This document shows positions 44,921-53,838 of a stretch of 64,000 nucleotides of DNA, in pieces (positions within the stretch are counted from its first letter, which is position 1; each line of letters begins with the position of its first letter). The position numbers and the translations under genes are program-made. The DNA is from Spartobacteria bacterium (lineage in GTDB: Bacteria > Verrucomicrobiota > Verrucomicrobiia > Chthoniobacterales > UBA10450). The DNA lies in assembly GCA_003169695.1 (NCBI GenBank), contig PNAS01000073.1, forward strand, positions 1 through 64,000. The letters run 5' to 3'. The notes below the pieces were generated by a model, which made no database searches, was not told where the DNA came from, and was given only the letters and a program-made list of their open reading frames with translations.

Positions 44921-46789
44921 TCAGTTCCCAGCCACGGTTGGCGGAGCGTCTGTCTTTGCGATACGCCGCAGGAGAAGTCGAGCGGTTCTCTCCGGAACGT
45001 CGAACCGCAGCTGGAGATCGGTGCCCTGGCTATCGGCCTCCGGCGTTTGCGTGTAGAGCAGAAGGTCGGAATCCTGCACTCGGAGCCAGCGCTGCGGCTC
45101 GTTCTTAATCAGACGACCGAGCTCAACAGCGCCGCGAGGTGACTTGCATCTTAGAACCAGCCGGGCTTTCACCGGGTTCTGCAGAGTGAGCGAGAGGCCA
45201 AGCAGTTGCGATGCATCGAGCAGTTCGGGGGTGAAAATAGGATGGAACATTTGCGCGAGCTTTGGCGGGTCTTGCGAGATGAGGCGAAGCGCGTTGCCTT
45301 GATTCAGGGCCTGGAAGCGATCGAATAGCTGGCCCGTGGTTTTCAAATCTGGTTTGATCCCCAATCGCACGCGCACCAGCTCTTCCACCTCGGGAGCAGA
45401 ACCGACCGCGAGTGTTTTTGGGCCGACACGTGCGAGCGCAAAGTCGCGATGCAGCCAGACGGGCAGGCCACTGATCGGACGCCTCTCGAATGCCTTGTCC
45501 TTTTCGATCGAGCGAATGACCTGAGAGACGTCGCCGCGCGATTCCACCAGAACAAACTCACGTGTCGTGCCCGCATCCGTCGTCATGGCGCGTGTCACGC
45601 GGACGACGTCGCGCGACAAATTCAGGACCGGCGTTCGTTCCGCGCTTCCATTGAGTCCGGCCCAAACATTTTGCCATTCGGCCGATTGGTCTTTCCGCCA
45701 GCGTTTTGGCAAATCGTCGCGCTCAATCTGCTCCGTGTTGACGGAGAGAATCGCTTCGGTTTCCTGCGGCAACCATTCCCTCTTCTGAGGTGATTGAAAT
45801 ACGAGCGGGAGAATGATGGCGAGCAAGACCAGCAGCGAGACAACACTGAAGTAGAATTTCCTAAGTTCCTGTTTGTCGATCTGACTCGAGAGCACCGCCA
45901 GATCCGCGCTGTGTTGTAAATGCCGGTCCGCGGCGGCGCGACGCTTCTGCACTTCCCGCAGCAAGTGGGGCGCATTCGGCGGAGCGATTCCGCGCGAGGC
46001 AAGATGACGGCCGATGTTGAGGTACGCAGGATTCTTCTTCTCCTCGACGGTTGCATGAAGTCCGCGGGCATCCTTGAGGGCGTCTTGCTGGGCGCGGCTG
46101 TTCTCATTCAGGACGCGATCGCGCGCTTCAAATTCATCCCGGATCCGCGCGATGTTTTTGTCCACGACCGCAAGTTCGGCCTCGTGCCGAGCTAAGTTTT
46201 CGCGGGCCGTTCGGCACGCTTCCGCACTGCCGAGGCGTGCGCGGGTCACTTCCGCGCGTTCTTCCGGAAGACGGACACGGCGGGCGCTGATTGCGGCCAC
46301 TTGCGTTTCGAGATCGGCCGGCGGCGGAACCTGCGCCTGCAATTCGGCCAGTTTTTTCAAGAGCTCCTGCTCGGCGGCATCATTGTCCTGGAGCCGGCGT
46401 TCCACGCCTGACAGTTCGCGGTCGCAGAGGTCGCCCGCTGCCTTTGCATCATTCCGCCGCTCGAGGATTGGTTTCTTTTCTTCCTCGAGTTTGGCCAACG
46501 CTTCGTTCTGCTCTTTCGCGTTCTGCGCTCGTTGCAGCTCGATTTTCCGGATGCTCTCCTCGATCTGCGCGATGCGCAGCGCGACTTCTTTTTGTTCTTG
46601 TTCGAGCTTCTTCAGCGCCACGATTTCATTGCGGACTTCCGGAAAGTTGACCGCCTGCGAGCAACCTTCGCGGCCGAGATTGATTTCGCTTTTTTGCAGA
46701 ACGCGCTTTTCATGGCGCAAAGCCATCCGCGTTTTCTGCCGGCGAATCTTCAGCCCGATTTCGCGCAGGCCTGTTCGAATGAAACTCAC
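44921..46789 (-). CDS. Large coiled-coil membrane protein of unknown function
   Basis: A 622-residue protein. Residues 1-290 are a long charged coiled coil ('EIVALKKLEQEQKEVALRIAQIEESIRKIELQRAQNAKEQNEALAKLEEE' and similar). One membrane helix follows (about 305-325, YFSVVSLLVLLAIILPLVF). The outer domain of about 290 residues has an N-terminal 'ETEAILSVNTEQIERDDLP' and blocks such as 'DVVRVTRAMTTDAGTTREFVLVESRGDVSQVI'. That last pattern, with 'LARVGPKTLAVGSAPEVEELV', resembles DUF3352-like or pilus-assembly-like beta domains. No enzyme motif. Basic N-terminus, no signal peptide. Function not recognised. Confidence 0.75.
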   Translation of the reverse strand: MSFIRTGLREIGLKIRRQKTRMALRHEKRVLQKSEINLGREGCSQAVNFPEVRNEIVALKKLEQEQKEVALRIAQIEESIRKIELQRAQNAKEQNEALAKLEEEKKPILERRNDAKAAGDLCDRELSGVERRLQDNDAAEQELLKKLAELQAQVPPPADLETQVAAISARRVRLPEERAEVTRARLGSAEACRTARENLARHEAELAVVDKNIARIRDEFEARDRVLNENSRAQQDALKDARGLHATVEEKKNPAYLNIGRHLASRGIAPPNAPHLLREVQKRRAAADRHLQHSADLAVLSSQIDKQELRKFYFSVVSLLVLLAIILPLVFQSPQKREWLPQETEAILSVNTEQIERDDLPKRWRKDQSAEWQNVWAGLNGSAERTPVLNLSRDVVRVTRAMTTDAGTTREFVLVESRGDVSQVIRSIEKDKAFERRPISGLPVWLHRDFALARVGPKTLAVGSAPEVEELVRVRLGIKPDLKTTGQLFDRFQALNQGNALRLISQDPPKLAQMFHPIFTPELLDASQLLGLSLTLQNPVKARLVLRCKSPRGAVELGRLIKNEPQRWLRVQDSDLLLYTQTPEADSQGTDLQLRFDVPERTARLLLRRIAKTDAPPTVAGN

Positions 46790-46839
46790 GGGACAAGGCT
46801 ACGCCGGTTGCGGCGCGCACCAACGGAAATTCACGTCCA

Positions 46840-48786
46840 CTACTCTTCCGCTCCCGCCAGCGTCGCCAGCACGCTCAAGTCCTCCAGCGTCGTCGTGTCG
46901 CCGGTGACGGTCTTCCCGCTCGCGACTTCCTTCAGCAAACGCCGCATGATTTTTCCGCTGCGCGTCTTCGGCAGCGCCTCGGCGAAACGGACCTCGTCCG
47001 GTTTGGCGATCGCTCCTATGTGGACACTTACGTGCTCGCGCAATTCGTTTTTCAATGAAGCACTCGCCGTGACCCCGCCCTTCAACGTAACGAATGCGAC
47101 CACGGCCTGGCCTTTTATTTCATCGGGCCGGCCGACCACGGCGGCTTCCGCGACGTTGGCGTGGCTGACGAGGGCGCTTTCGATTTCGGAAGTCCCGAGC
47201 CGATGGCCGGCGACGTTCAGGACATCGTCGATCCGGCCAACGATCCAAAAGTATCCATCCTTATCCCGGCGCGCGCCGTCGCCCGTCAGATAATTGCCTT
47301 TGTATTCGCTCCAGTACTGCTTTTTGTAGCGCGGCTTGTCGCGATAGATCGTGCGCAGCATCGATGGCCACGGTCTGCGAATGATTAATTTTCCGCCGAT
47401 ATTGGGACCGACTTCTTTTCCCGCTTCATCCACGATCGCGGCGTCGATGCCGAAAAATGGAAGCGTGGCGCTGCCCGGCTTCGTGGGAATTGCGCCAGGC
47501 AACGGCGTGATCATGATCGCGCCGGTTTCGGTTTGCCACCAAGTATCCACGATGGGGCAACGTCCGCCGCCGACCTTTTCCTTGTACCACATCCAGGCCT
47601 CCGGATTGATCGGCTCACCCACGGACCCAAGCAGACGCAGCGAAGAAAGATCATGCTTCTTGAGCCATTGGTCGCCCCAGCGGATGAATGCCCGGATCGC
47701 CGTCGGCGCGGTATAAAGAACGTTGACGCCGTATTCTTCAATGATCCGCCAAAACCGGTCGGGCTCCGGCCAATTCGGCGCCCCTTCATACATCAAAGTG
47801 GTCGCGCCGTTCGCGAGCGGACCGTAGACCACATAGCTGTGGCCGGTCACCCAGCCGACATCCGCCGTGCACCAGTAGACGTCGTCATTGCGAACGTCGA
47901 AGACATATTTCGCGGTGGAATAAATCCCGACGAGATACCCGCCCGTCGTGTGAAGGATGCCTTTCGGTTTTCCGGTCGAACCGCTCGTGTAGAGAATGTA
48001 GAGCGGATGCTCGCTGTCCAAGGGCACGGGAGGGCAATGCGCGTCTACGTATTCCAGCTCCCGGTGCCACCAGACATCGCGGCCCTCTTCGACGTGTATG
48101 TCGTTACCAGCGCGTCGAAAAATGATCACCCGCTTGACTGAAGTTCCGCCTCGCAACGCGTCATCCACGTTTTTCTTCAGCGGAACAATCGCGCCTCGGC
48201 GGTAGCCGCCGTCGGCTGTGATGACCGCGACCGCGCCGCAATCGGCGATCCGGTCGCGAATGCTGTCGGCGCTAAAGCCGCCAAAGACCACCGAGTGCAC
48301 CGCGCCGATCCGCGCGCAAGCGAGCATGGCGATGGCGGTCTCGGGGATCGTCGGCATGTAAATGATGACGCGATCGCCTTTGCGAATCTTGTTTCGTTTT
48401 AGCACGTTCGCGAAGCGGCAGACATCGCGATGCAGTTGTTGATAGGTAAGCGCCCGTTTGTCTCCCGGTTCGCCTTCCCAGAGAATGGCCACCTTGTTAC
48501 GGTTCGATCCAGTGAGGTGCCGATCGAGGCAATTTTCTGAAACGTTCAGTTGCCCGCCCACGAACCATTTGGCGAACGGCGCTTTCCATTCGAGCACCTT
48601 CTTCCATCGCTTGTGCCATACGAGCTCGTCCGCTTCGCGTGCCCAGAATTTTTCCGGACGGTTGATCGATTCGCGATACATCCGCCGATACTGCGCGAGG
48701 CTTCGAATGCGGGCGCGCTTTGCGAATCCCTTCGCCGGTTGGAAAACACGTTTCTCAACAAGATGCGATTCGATGTTCTCGGCCAT
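46840..48786 (-). CDS. acs: Acetyl-CoA synthetase
   Basis: A 648-residue AMP-forming ligase that activates acetate. It has '[21 protein letters not shown]', '[39 protein letters not shown]', P-loop '[12 protein letters not shown]', '[20 protein letters not shown]', '[19 protein letters not shown]', and the acetylation-site region '[17 protein letters not shown]'. ATG 48786 is the conserved start (MAENIESH). Two residues can be added upstream. It is divergent from the dodecin gene with about 120 bases between. Confidence 0.96.
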   Translation of the reverse strand: MAENIESHLVEKRVFQPAKGFAKRARIRSLAQYRRMYRESINRPEKFWAREADELVWHKRWKKVLEWKAPFAKWFVGGQLNVSENCLDRHLTGSNRNKVAILWEGEPGDKRALTYQQLHRDVCRFANVLKRNKIRKGDRVIIYMPTIPETAIAMLACARIGAVHSVVFGGFSADSIRDRIADCGAVAVITADGGYRRGAIVPLKKNVDDALRGGTSVKRVIIFRRAGNDIHVEEGRDVWWHRELEYVDAHCPPVPLDSEHPLYILYTSGSTGKPKGILHTTGGYLVGIYSTAKYVFDVRNDDVYWCTADVGWVTGHSYVVYGPLANGATTLMYEGAPNWPEPDRFWRIIEEYGVNVLYTAPTAIRAFIRWGDQWLKKHDLSSLRLLGSVGEPINPEAWMWYKEKVGGGRCPIVDTWWQTETGAIMITPLPGAIPTKPGSATLPFFGIDAAIVDEAGKEVGPNIGGKLIIRRPWPSMLRTIYRDKPRYKKQYWSEYKGNYLTGDGARRDKDGYFWIVGRIDDVLNVAGHRLGTSEIESALVSHANVAEAAVVGRPDEIKGQAVVAFVTLKGGVTASASLKNELREHVSVHIGAIAKPDEVRFAEALPKTRSGKIMRRLLKEVASGKTVTGDTTTLEDLSVLATLAGAEE

Positions 48787-48905
48787 GGCAATCAAGAGGC
48801 TAGCTATCCGAACGCTGCGCTCAATGGAAAGTTGGAGGTCCGACCGCAGAGCGCGCGCAGTTTATTTGATTTGTCTTAGCAGGTCGCTCGCCGAACAATG
48901 GATGC

Positions 48906-49115
48906 ATGAGCGATCACGTTTACAAGAAAATCGAGCTGGTTGGTTCCTCACCCAGCAGTATCGAAGAAGCGGTGGCGAATGCACTGGCCCGTGCCGAGAA
49001 AACCATCCGTAATATGCGCTGGTTCGAGGTCACTGAAACGCGGGGGCACATCGAGAACGGCAAAATCGATCACTGGCAGGTGACGCTCCAGGTCGGCTTT
49101 ACGCTCGACAAATAG
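48906..49115 (+). CDS. Dodecin (flavin-binding dodecamer)
   Basis: A 69-residue protein with the full dodecin pattern: '[63 protein letters not shown]'. The Trp of 'MRWFEV' and the Gln of 'WQVTLQVGF' are the flavin-stacking and flavin-contacting residues. It stores or buffers FMN or riboflavin. Its short downstream gap ends at a convergent small membrane-protein gene. Confidence 0.96.
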   Translation: MSDHVYKKIELVGSSPSSIEEAVANALARAEKTIRNMRWFEVTETRGHIENGKIDHWQVTLQVGFTLDK

Positions 49116-49131
49116 CACGTCGCCGCAGGCG

Positions 49132-49416
49132 CTACTCCTCGTCGCTCTGCGCCGCCTGATAGAGCTTGGTCGCGCCGTAAGCCAGAATCGCCGGCTTGAA
49201 AGCGATCATGATCAGCCGCACGAATCCGCCGAGAATGCGGCCGATCGGCAGGCGATTGAGAATGAATCCGGCGATGAGCGCATAGGCGATCGCGCGCGCG
49301 GGATTCTCGCGCACATACTCTTCCGTTTGCTCGAGGACCTGCTCGAATTGATCTTTTGTGTAGCGAAGGCCGCGCTCCGCAACGTCCCCTGTTATTCCTG
49401 AAGACTGTTCGTCCAT
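49132..49416 (-). CDS. Small membrane protein, YqjD/DUF883-like
   Basis: From ATG 49416 the product is 94 residues. A charged helical N-terminus ('AERGLRYTKDQFEQVLEQTEEYVRENPARAIAYALIAGFILNRLP') carries the 'ENP.(R/K)A' motif and the following membrane helix seen in YqjD/ElaB-type ribosome-associated inner-membrane proteins. A second hydrophobic stretch (FVRLIMIAFKPAILAYGATKLY) follows. The family assignment is by pattern only. Confidence 0.7.
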   Translation of the reverse strand: MDEQSSGITGDVAERGLRYTKDQFEQVLEQTEEYVRENPARAIAYALIAGFILNRLPIGRILGGFVRLIMIAFKPAILAYGATKLYQAAQSDEE

Positions 49417-49532
49417 GTTACTTAGACTTCGCACCGCGATGGTCGTTTGCGTGTCCCGGATCGCGAAGCGGGTTTAGCGTGGAGCGTGATGGCTTTCCTG
49501 CATTCTGTCGACAACGCTTTTCGGCGCGCATT

Positions 49533-50441
49533 TTATCGCAGGGTAAGCCAGAGCGTGGCGGCTCCCACGCGAGGTGGAAGGTCGGCGAGGGGAGGTTCTT
49601 GATGAAACGCCCCCGCCCGGCGGGTGGCCTTGAGGCAAAAGCGCGCCATGACTTCGAGGGCGCGTTCCTGCAGGCTCGAGCAATTGGTCGAGAGAAGGAT
49701 TTTTCCGTCCCGGTCGGCCACTTCCAGCGCAGCCAGAAGCAATGTTTCGAAATCCCGCTCGACTTGAAATGCCTTGCCCCGATGCGACCGCGAGAATGTC
49801 GGAGGATCAAGGATAATGACCTCGAACGTTTCCCCTTTTCGCGCCAATCGCGGCAAGACCTCCATGACATCATCGGCGACGAAGCGATGATCATTCGTTG
49901 GCAGCGAATTTAGGGCAAAGTTTTCGCGTCCGCGCGCCAGCGATTTTTTTGAAAGGTCGATGCTGACGGTCTTTGCCCCGACCGTGGCAGCGGCCACGGA
50001 AAACGAGCAGGTGTAAGCAAAGCAGTTGAGCAAACTCCGCGGCGCCATGTCCCGCACGAAGCGGCGGTTTTCTCGTTGATCAATAAAAAAGCCCACGGAA
50101 TATCCGGCCGCGAAATCGATCCCGTAGCGCAACGTTCGCTCTAGCGTTGTGCTTTGCACGTTGGTGTCCGGATCGCCCAAGGCGAGACGCGGTGTTTCGC
50201 GATCCGCATTTTTTTTCGGGAGGAAGCGCGCGAAGACGCGCCTGAATTGAAAATCGACGTTGAGCGCCCAGAGACAGAGCTCCGTTTTGAGTCGCTCCAG
50301 CGCGGTGTCGTTCTTGTGCGAGATAAGAACGTCGACGCCGAAGCGCTCGACCCACCCGTCCGCGCAGGTGCAGAGGCGGATGGCGTCAGTCTGCTCTGCG
50401 ATAAAACCCCGGTGAAGGGCCGGGTCGATCCATTCGGACAT
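49533..50441 (-). CDS. SAM-dependent methyltransferase, RlmI/RlmK-like
   Basis: A 302-residue class I methyltransferase of the 23S rRNA (cytosine) RlmI/RlmK(L) type. It has 'GYSVGFFIDQRENRRFVRDMA' (family 'TGfFLDqR.NR'), SAM motif I 'LLNCFAYTCSFSVAAATVGAKTVSIDLS', and motif IV 'FEVIILDPPTFSRSHRGKAFQVERDFETLL' ahead of 'LSTNCSSL'. The N-terminal PUA/EEHEE part of RlmI is replaced by a short different region, so the exact substrate is unsure. ATG 50441 is used. GTG 50447 is also possible. Confidence 0.88.
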   Translation of the reverse strand: MSEWIDPALHRGFIAEQTDAIRLCTCADGWVERFGVDVLISHKNDTALERLKTELCLWALNVDFQFRRVFARFLPKKNADRETPRLALGDPDTNVQSTTLERTLRYGIDFAAGYSVGFFIDQRENRRFVRDMAPRSLLNCFAYTCSFSVAAATVGAKTVSIDLSKKSLARGRENFALNSLPTNDHRFVADDVMEVLPRLARKGETFEVIILDPPTFSRSHRGKAFQVERDFETLLLAALEVADRDGKILLSTNCSSLQERALEVMARFCLKATRRAGAFHQEPPLADLPPRVGAATLWLTLR

Positions 50442-50594
50442 TTTCACGAGCGCAAGAACGAAAGCGTCCCACCCTCTCAGTACGTGAATCGCTTGTCATG
50501 CCGGTTCTGCGTCCGTCTCTTGCCCGTCAGGCCCGGCAGGTTACAATTGCGTCGCTCTCAACCCGCGCATCGCTGCTACGAGCCGAATCACCAA

Positions 50595-51485
50595 ATGCCA
50601 AACGTCACCGTCCGAGTTCCGGCGAGCACGTCCAATCTCGGACCCGGGTTCGACTGCCTCGGGATCGCGCTTCGCCTCTATAATAACGTGACGATTTCGC
50701 GCCGTCGAGGTCGACCGTCCGGCCCGATGGTTCGCGTCGCCGCCGCCGCGTTTTTCCACCGCACGACGCGCAAGCCGTTCCCGTTTTCCTGTGCCATCGC
50801 CGGAGGTGTCCCCGCGTGTCGTGGTCTTGGCAGCAGTGCTACCGTGCGCCTCGGGGTGGTTAACGGTTTGAATGAACTGGCCGGCCGCCCTCTCCAGCGG
50901 CAGGAGATTTTCGAAATCTGCGCGGAATTGGAGGGCCATCCCGACAATGCCGCGCCCGCGGCCTACGGCGGTTTCAATGTCGTGCGCGAAGGGCAGCGGC
51001 AAGCCTTCACCGTCTCGGCGCAATTGCACTTCGTGCTCCTGGTTCCGAATTTCGAGATCGCCACAGCGCACGCGCGTCGGGTCCTGCCGTCCCGGGTCGA
51101 TCGATTGCACGCAGTGGAAAACTGCCGGAACGCATGCGCCGTCACCGCCGCATTTGCCTCGCGCGAATACGAAAAACTGCGCGGCGCCTTTGTCGATCGC
51201 CTGCATCAGCCCTTCCGTAAGAAGCTGATCCCATTCCTGGACAATGTAATCGGCGCCGCCGAATCCGCAGGCGCGCTCGGCGCATTCTTGAGCGGATCAG
51301 GTTCGACGATTTGCGCCGTTACACTACGTTCGCCCGACAAAGTCTCGCGGGCCATGCTTGCCGCGGCGAAGTCCCATGGCGCGCGGACAATCATCACTTC
51401 CGCGGACAATCGAGGTGCGCGGATTCTAACGGTCGCAAATCGAAAATCGCAAATCGAGAATCGCTCTGATGGGTCTTCGCGCTGA
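50595..51485 (+). CDS. thrB: Homoserine kinase
   Basis: A 296-residue GHMP kinase that phosphorylates homoserine in threonine synthesis. Start 'VTVRVPASTSNLGPGFDCLGIAL', ATP loop 'ACRGLGSSATVRLG' (usually GLGSSAA, here SSAT), 'ELEGHPDNAAPAAYGGF', and 'GALGAFLSGSGSTICAV'. The last residues '[15 protein letters not shown]' are not family sequence. They are encoded by a heptanucleotide repeat (AAATCGC/AAATCGA, 51436-51467), so the natural end has been extended. It overlaps lpxK by 17 bases. Confidence 0.92.
   Translation: MPNVTVRVPASTSNLGPGFDCLGIALRLYNNVTISRRRGRPSGPMVRVAAAAFFHRTTRKPFPFSCAIAGGVPACRGLGSSATVRLGVVNGLNELAGRPLQRQEIFEICAELEGHPDNAAPAAYGGFNVVREGQRQAFTVSAQLHFVLLVPNFEIATAHARRVLPSRVDRLHAVENCRNACAVTAAFASREYEKLRGAFVDRLHQPFRKKLIPFLDNVIGAAESAGALGAFLSGSGSTICAVTLRSPDKVSRAMLAAAKSHGARTIITSADNRGARILTVANRKSQIENRSDGSSR
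51436..51467. repeat. Heptanucleotide tandem repeat in the 3' end of thrB
   Basis: Repeats of AAATCGM in a 7-base register (AAATCGA, AAATCGC, AAATCGA, GAATCGC). It is the same family as the GATTTTC array at 57957-57982 in reverse orientation, and in the same reading phase relative to the gene it extends. Confidence 0.8.
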
Positions 51486-52659
51486 GAATCTCGAGCAGTT
51501 TGCCATCGACGTCATTCTGGAACGTCGTCATGGCGTACGTGCCGCGTTGCTCCGGAAGCTGCTTTACGCGCTCTCCTTCGTCTACGAAAGTCTCGTGCAG
51601 CTTCGCCTTTTTCTTTATCGCCACCGCATTCTGCGCGAGCGCACGCTGGGCTGTCTTGTCATAAGTATTGGAAACCTCACCGTCGGCGGAACCGGCAAAA
51701 CGCCGGTCGTCGAAAAATTCGCGCGGGCGATGCGGGCCGGCGGTCGTCGTGTTGCCATTCTCAGTCGCGGCTATAAGAGCGTGCCGCGTCCCGTTCTGCG
51801 TAAATGGTGGCAGCGCTTCGGCCGAAGAGATTCAGTGCCGCCGCGCGTTGTCTCCGACGGCAAAACACTCTTACTCGATTCGCTGACCGCGGGCGATGAG
51901 CCCTACATGCTCGCGAACAACCTGAAAGATGTGATCGTGCTCGTCGACAAGGACCGCGTGAAGAGCGGTCTTTTCGCGATCAAAGAACTCAAGGCCGACA
52001 CGCTCCTGCTCGATGACGGTTTGCAATACCTGCATCTGAAGCATCGCCTGGATATCGTGCTGATTGATCGGCAGGCGCCGTTTGGAAACGAGCATCTTTT
52101 GCCACGCGGGACGTTGCGTGAGCCACCGCGAAACCTGAGACGCGCGAGCTACATCTTCATCACGAAGAGTACAGGCGAGCCGAACGACGCGCTCATCAAA
52201 CGAATCCGGCGCTACAATCGCACCGCTGAGATCATCGAGTGCGCCCACCAGCCACTGCATTTGCAGAACGTGCTGACCGGCGAGCAGGTTCCACTTGAGC
52301 GGCTGCGCGATACCTACATCGGTTCGCTCTGTGGGATTGCGGCGCCGGAAAGCTTCGAGGAGGGGTTGCGCAAGCTCGGGGCGCGTCTCGAGCTTTCAAA
52401 GCGCTACACCGATCATCACCGCTACAGTGAGGCCGAATTACAGAGCTTCATCAATCGTTGCATTCGTCGCGATCTCGAGATGATCGTCACGACCGAGAAG
52501 GACGCGGTTCGGTTTCCGCGCCTGGCGAAAGTGGACGTCCCAATATATTTCATGCGCGTCGAGATCGAGATCCTGAGCGGCCACGAGAGCTGGGAGCATT
52601 GCGTCGCGCGAATCTGCCAGCCGCAACCGATGCTATCGCCCGCGCGATTCTTTGCGTGA
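51469..52659 (+). CDS. lpxK: Tetraacyldisaccharide 4'-kinase
   Basis: A 396-residue inner-membrane kinase that adds the 4'-phosphate of lipid A. Walker A is in '[22 protein letters not shown]', followed by '[10 protein letters not shown]', 'VVSDG', '[11 protein letters not shown]' and '[22 protein letters not shown]', with '[21 protein letters not shown]' and a late '[10 protein letters not shown]'. An N-terminal hydrophobic stretch ([20 protein letters not shown]) anchors the protein. It is slightly longer than the E. coli enzyme. It implies a lipid A-type outer membrane. Confidence 0.95.
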   Translation: MGLRAENLEQFAIDVILERRHGVRAALLRKLLYALSFVYESLVQLRLFLYRHRILRERTLGCLVISIGNLTVGGTGKTPVVEKFARAMRAGGRRVAILSRGYKSVPRPVLRKWWQRFGRRDSVPPRVVSDGKTLLLDSLTAGDEPYMLANNLKDVIVLVDKDRVKSGLFAIKELKADTLLLDDGLQYLHLKHRLDIVLIDRQAPFGNEHLLPRGTLREPPRNLRRASYIFITKSTGEPNDALIKRIRRYNRTAEIIECAHQPLHLQNVLTGEQVPLERLRDTYIGSLCGIAAPESFEEGLRKLGARLELSKRYTDHHRYSEAELQSFINRCIRRDLEMIVTTEKDAVRFPRLAKVDVPIYFMRVEIEILSGHESWEHCVARICQPQPMLSPARFFA

Positions 52660-52836
52660 CCGCCGGATACGACTGTAGGGCGTCTGTGTCAGACGCCGCC
52701 GGAATCGGTGTTTCACAGAAACGCCCTACAATGCTTCTGTAGCGGCGGTCGAAACTTGCCCTGAGCTTATCCAATGAGACCGCCGAAGCGTCGGGAACAG
52801 ACGGCGGTCACAGACCGCCGCTACAGCGCTGCTCCG
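52660..52836. repeat. Nested palindromic repeats between lpxK and a minus-strand gene
   Basis: CTGTAGCGGCGGTC (52737-52750) and its exact complement GACCGCCGCTACAG (52813-52826) bracket 62 bases. Upstream, TGTAGGGCGT (52674-52683) is mirrored by ACGCCCTACA (52721-52730), with the inner hairpin GGCGTCTG-TGT-CAGACGCC (52679-52697) inside. They look like two families of dispersed palindromes side by side. The segment CCGCCGCTACAG recurs at 54410-54421. Confidence 0.7.
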
Positions 52837-53038
52837 TTAGGAACCGTGCATGCGAATCTCTTCGATTTCGCATTGATCGCAGTCATCCGGTAATTCGATT
52901 TCCTCGGCATTGAAAACAACGACGTCCGTGATCTTGCGGTTATTCGCCAGGCGCACGTCGACCCCGCTGGTAACCCGTGCCGCTTTCCGGTTGGCGCAGG
53001 AGGAATCGCGCCCACTTCTCTGGAAGCCGAATGGTCAT
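52837..53038 (-). pseudogene. Small 'QPESG.GYQ'-domain protein, frameshifted
   Basis: From ATG 53038 the frame reads 'MTIRLPEKWARFLLRQPESG' and on to 'TGYQ', then needs a one-base shift in a run of four C (plus strand 52962-52965, one G too many on the coding strand). It continues 'VDVRLANNRKITDVVVFNAEEIELPDDCDQCEIEEIRMHGS' to TAA at 52837. The whole is about 66 residues. A pattern-identical N-terminal part ('QPESGMGYQ ... DGK ... FNTEYLL') opens the upstream gene. A CxxC-like 'DCDQC' is present. Function unknown. Its ATG overlaps the upstream stop. Confidence 0.65.
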
Positions 53039-53717
53039 GGCGGAATCTGCTTCAAACCGGTCACAGTCTGAGGCGGTGAACCGTTCACAAAAATAACTTC
53101 CACGCCGCCGCCCGGTTGTCCATAGGCAGGCTGAGCAATGCCGCGCTTTAGGATCGTTATGGTTATCGGAGGATCGATTGTAAACACGTGTACCGCCGGC
53201 GTTGGATTTGGCAGAGCGTATCGTCTTACAGCCTCACGTCCCGTCTTAACCTGCTGCGCGTCTCCGCGGTCGTCGCGTATGTGCCGGGCAAGAGTGCGCC
53301 GGTTGCGGTCACGCGGCGGTCGTTGGCGAAAGCGGAAAAGCGTTTGAATTGTTCCTCTTCTTTCAACTGCTCTTCCGGTGCCTCATTCGCTCCCGATGAG
53401 GATGAGGTTGTTTGCTCTTCGCTACTCTCGCGGACGCGGCTCGGAGCGGTCGCCTCGCTCGGCACGACTTTGAGTTCCACGATCTGCTCGCCCAAGCCGA
53501 GTTCGTTGTGCTCGAGCATCAGCAATCGCCGTGATGGTTCGGTAATTCTTTGAAGGCGATCGACGGGCTCTCTCGAATAGAGGAGGTATTCGGTGTTGAA
53601 TGCAGTGCCGCGCCGGCTCTTGCCATCGCGCAACACCACCTCGACGGTCTGGTATCCCATCCCCGACTCGGGCTGCGCGAGCGGTTCTCTTTGCCGATCT
53701 TCGTTCAGGAGTTCCAT
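53035..53717 (-). pseudogene. QPESG-domain protein with TNT-like 'GQPGGG' C-terminus, frameshifted
   Basis: From ATG 53717 the first part (about 152 residues) has an N-terminal 'LAQPESGMGYQTVEVVLRDGKSRRGTAFNTEYLLYSREP' domain and a Ser/Glu-rich linker ('SSEEQTTSSSSGANEAPEEQLKEEEQFKRF'), then 'LLPGTYATTA'. One base is missing near 53261-53266. The second part continues 'DAQQVKTGREAVRRYALPNPTPAVHVFTI', then 'RGIAQPAYGQPGGGVEVIF' and TGA at 53035. The 'YGQPGGGVE' block and 'R(Y/S)ALP' spacing resemble the TNT NAD-glycohydrolase toxin family. This is a pattern-based, uncertain match. Product about 227 residues. No signal peptide. Confidence 0.6.
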
Positions 53718-53753
53718 GCCCGGAGATCGAATGAACTCACTTCAAAGCAATTC

Positions 53754-53822
53754 TAGCCGCCACCTTTTCAGATCGGTTGCGCCCTCGACCATGTCGAAGC
53801 GCGCTTGTTCGCGTGCGTTCAT
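53754..53822 (-). CDS. Small ORF with strong Shine-Dalgarno upstream of the QPESG cassette
   Basis: ATG 53822 is preceded by AAGGAGGAG (53828-53836 on the plus strand complement), the best ribosome site I noticed in the accessory part. It encodes only 22 residues (MNAREQARFDMVEGATDLKRCG) before TAG. It may be a leader peptide, a real small gene, or the start of a longer broken gene. Confidence 0.35.
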
Positions 53823-53838
53823 GAAAACTCCTCCTTAA

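Noticed and set aside
49356..49913. 185-codon plus-strand frame opposite the methyltransferase gene
   Set aside because: Antisense to the RlmI-like motifs. No own family pattern.
52821..53015. 64-codon minus-strand frame at the small QPESG gene
   Set aside because: Out of phase with both coding halves of the frameshifted gene. No homology pattern.
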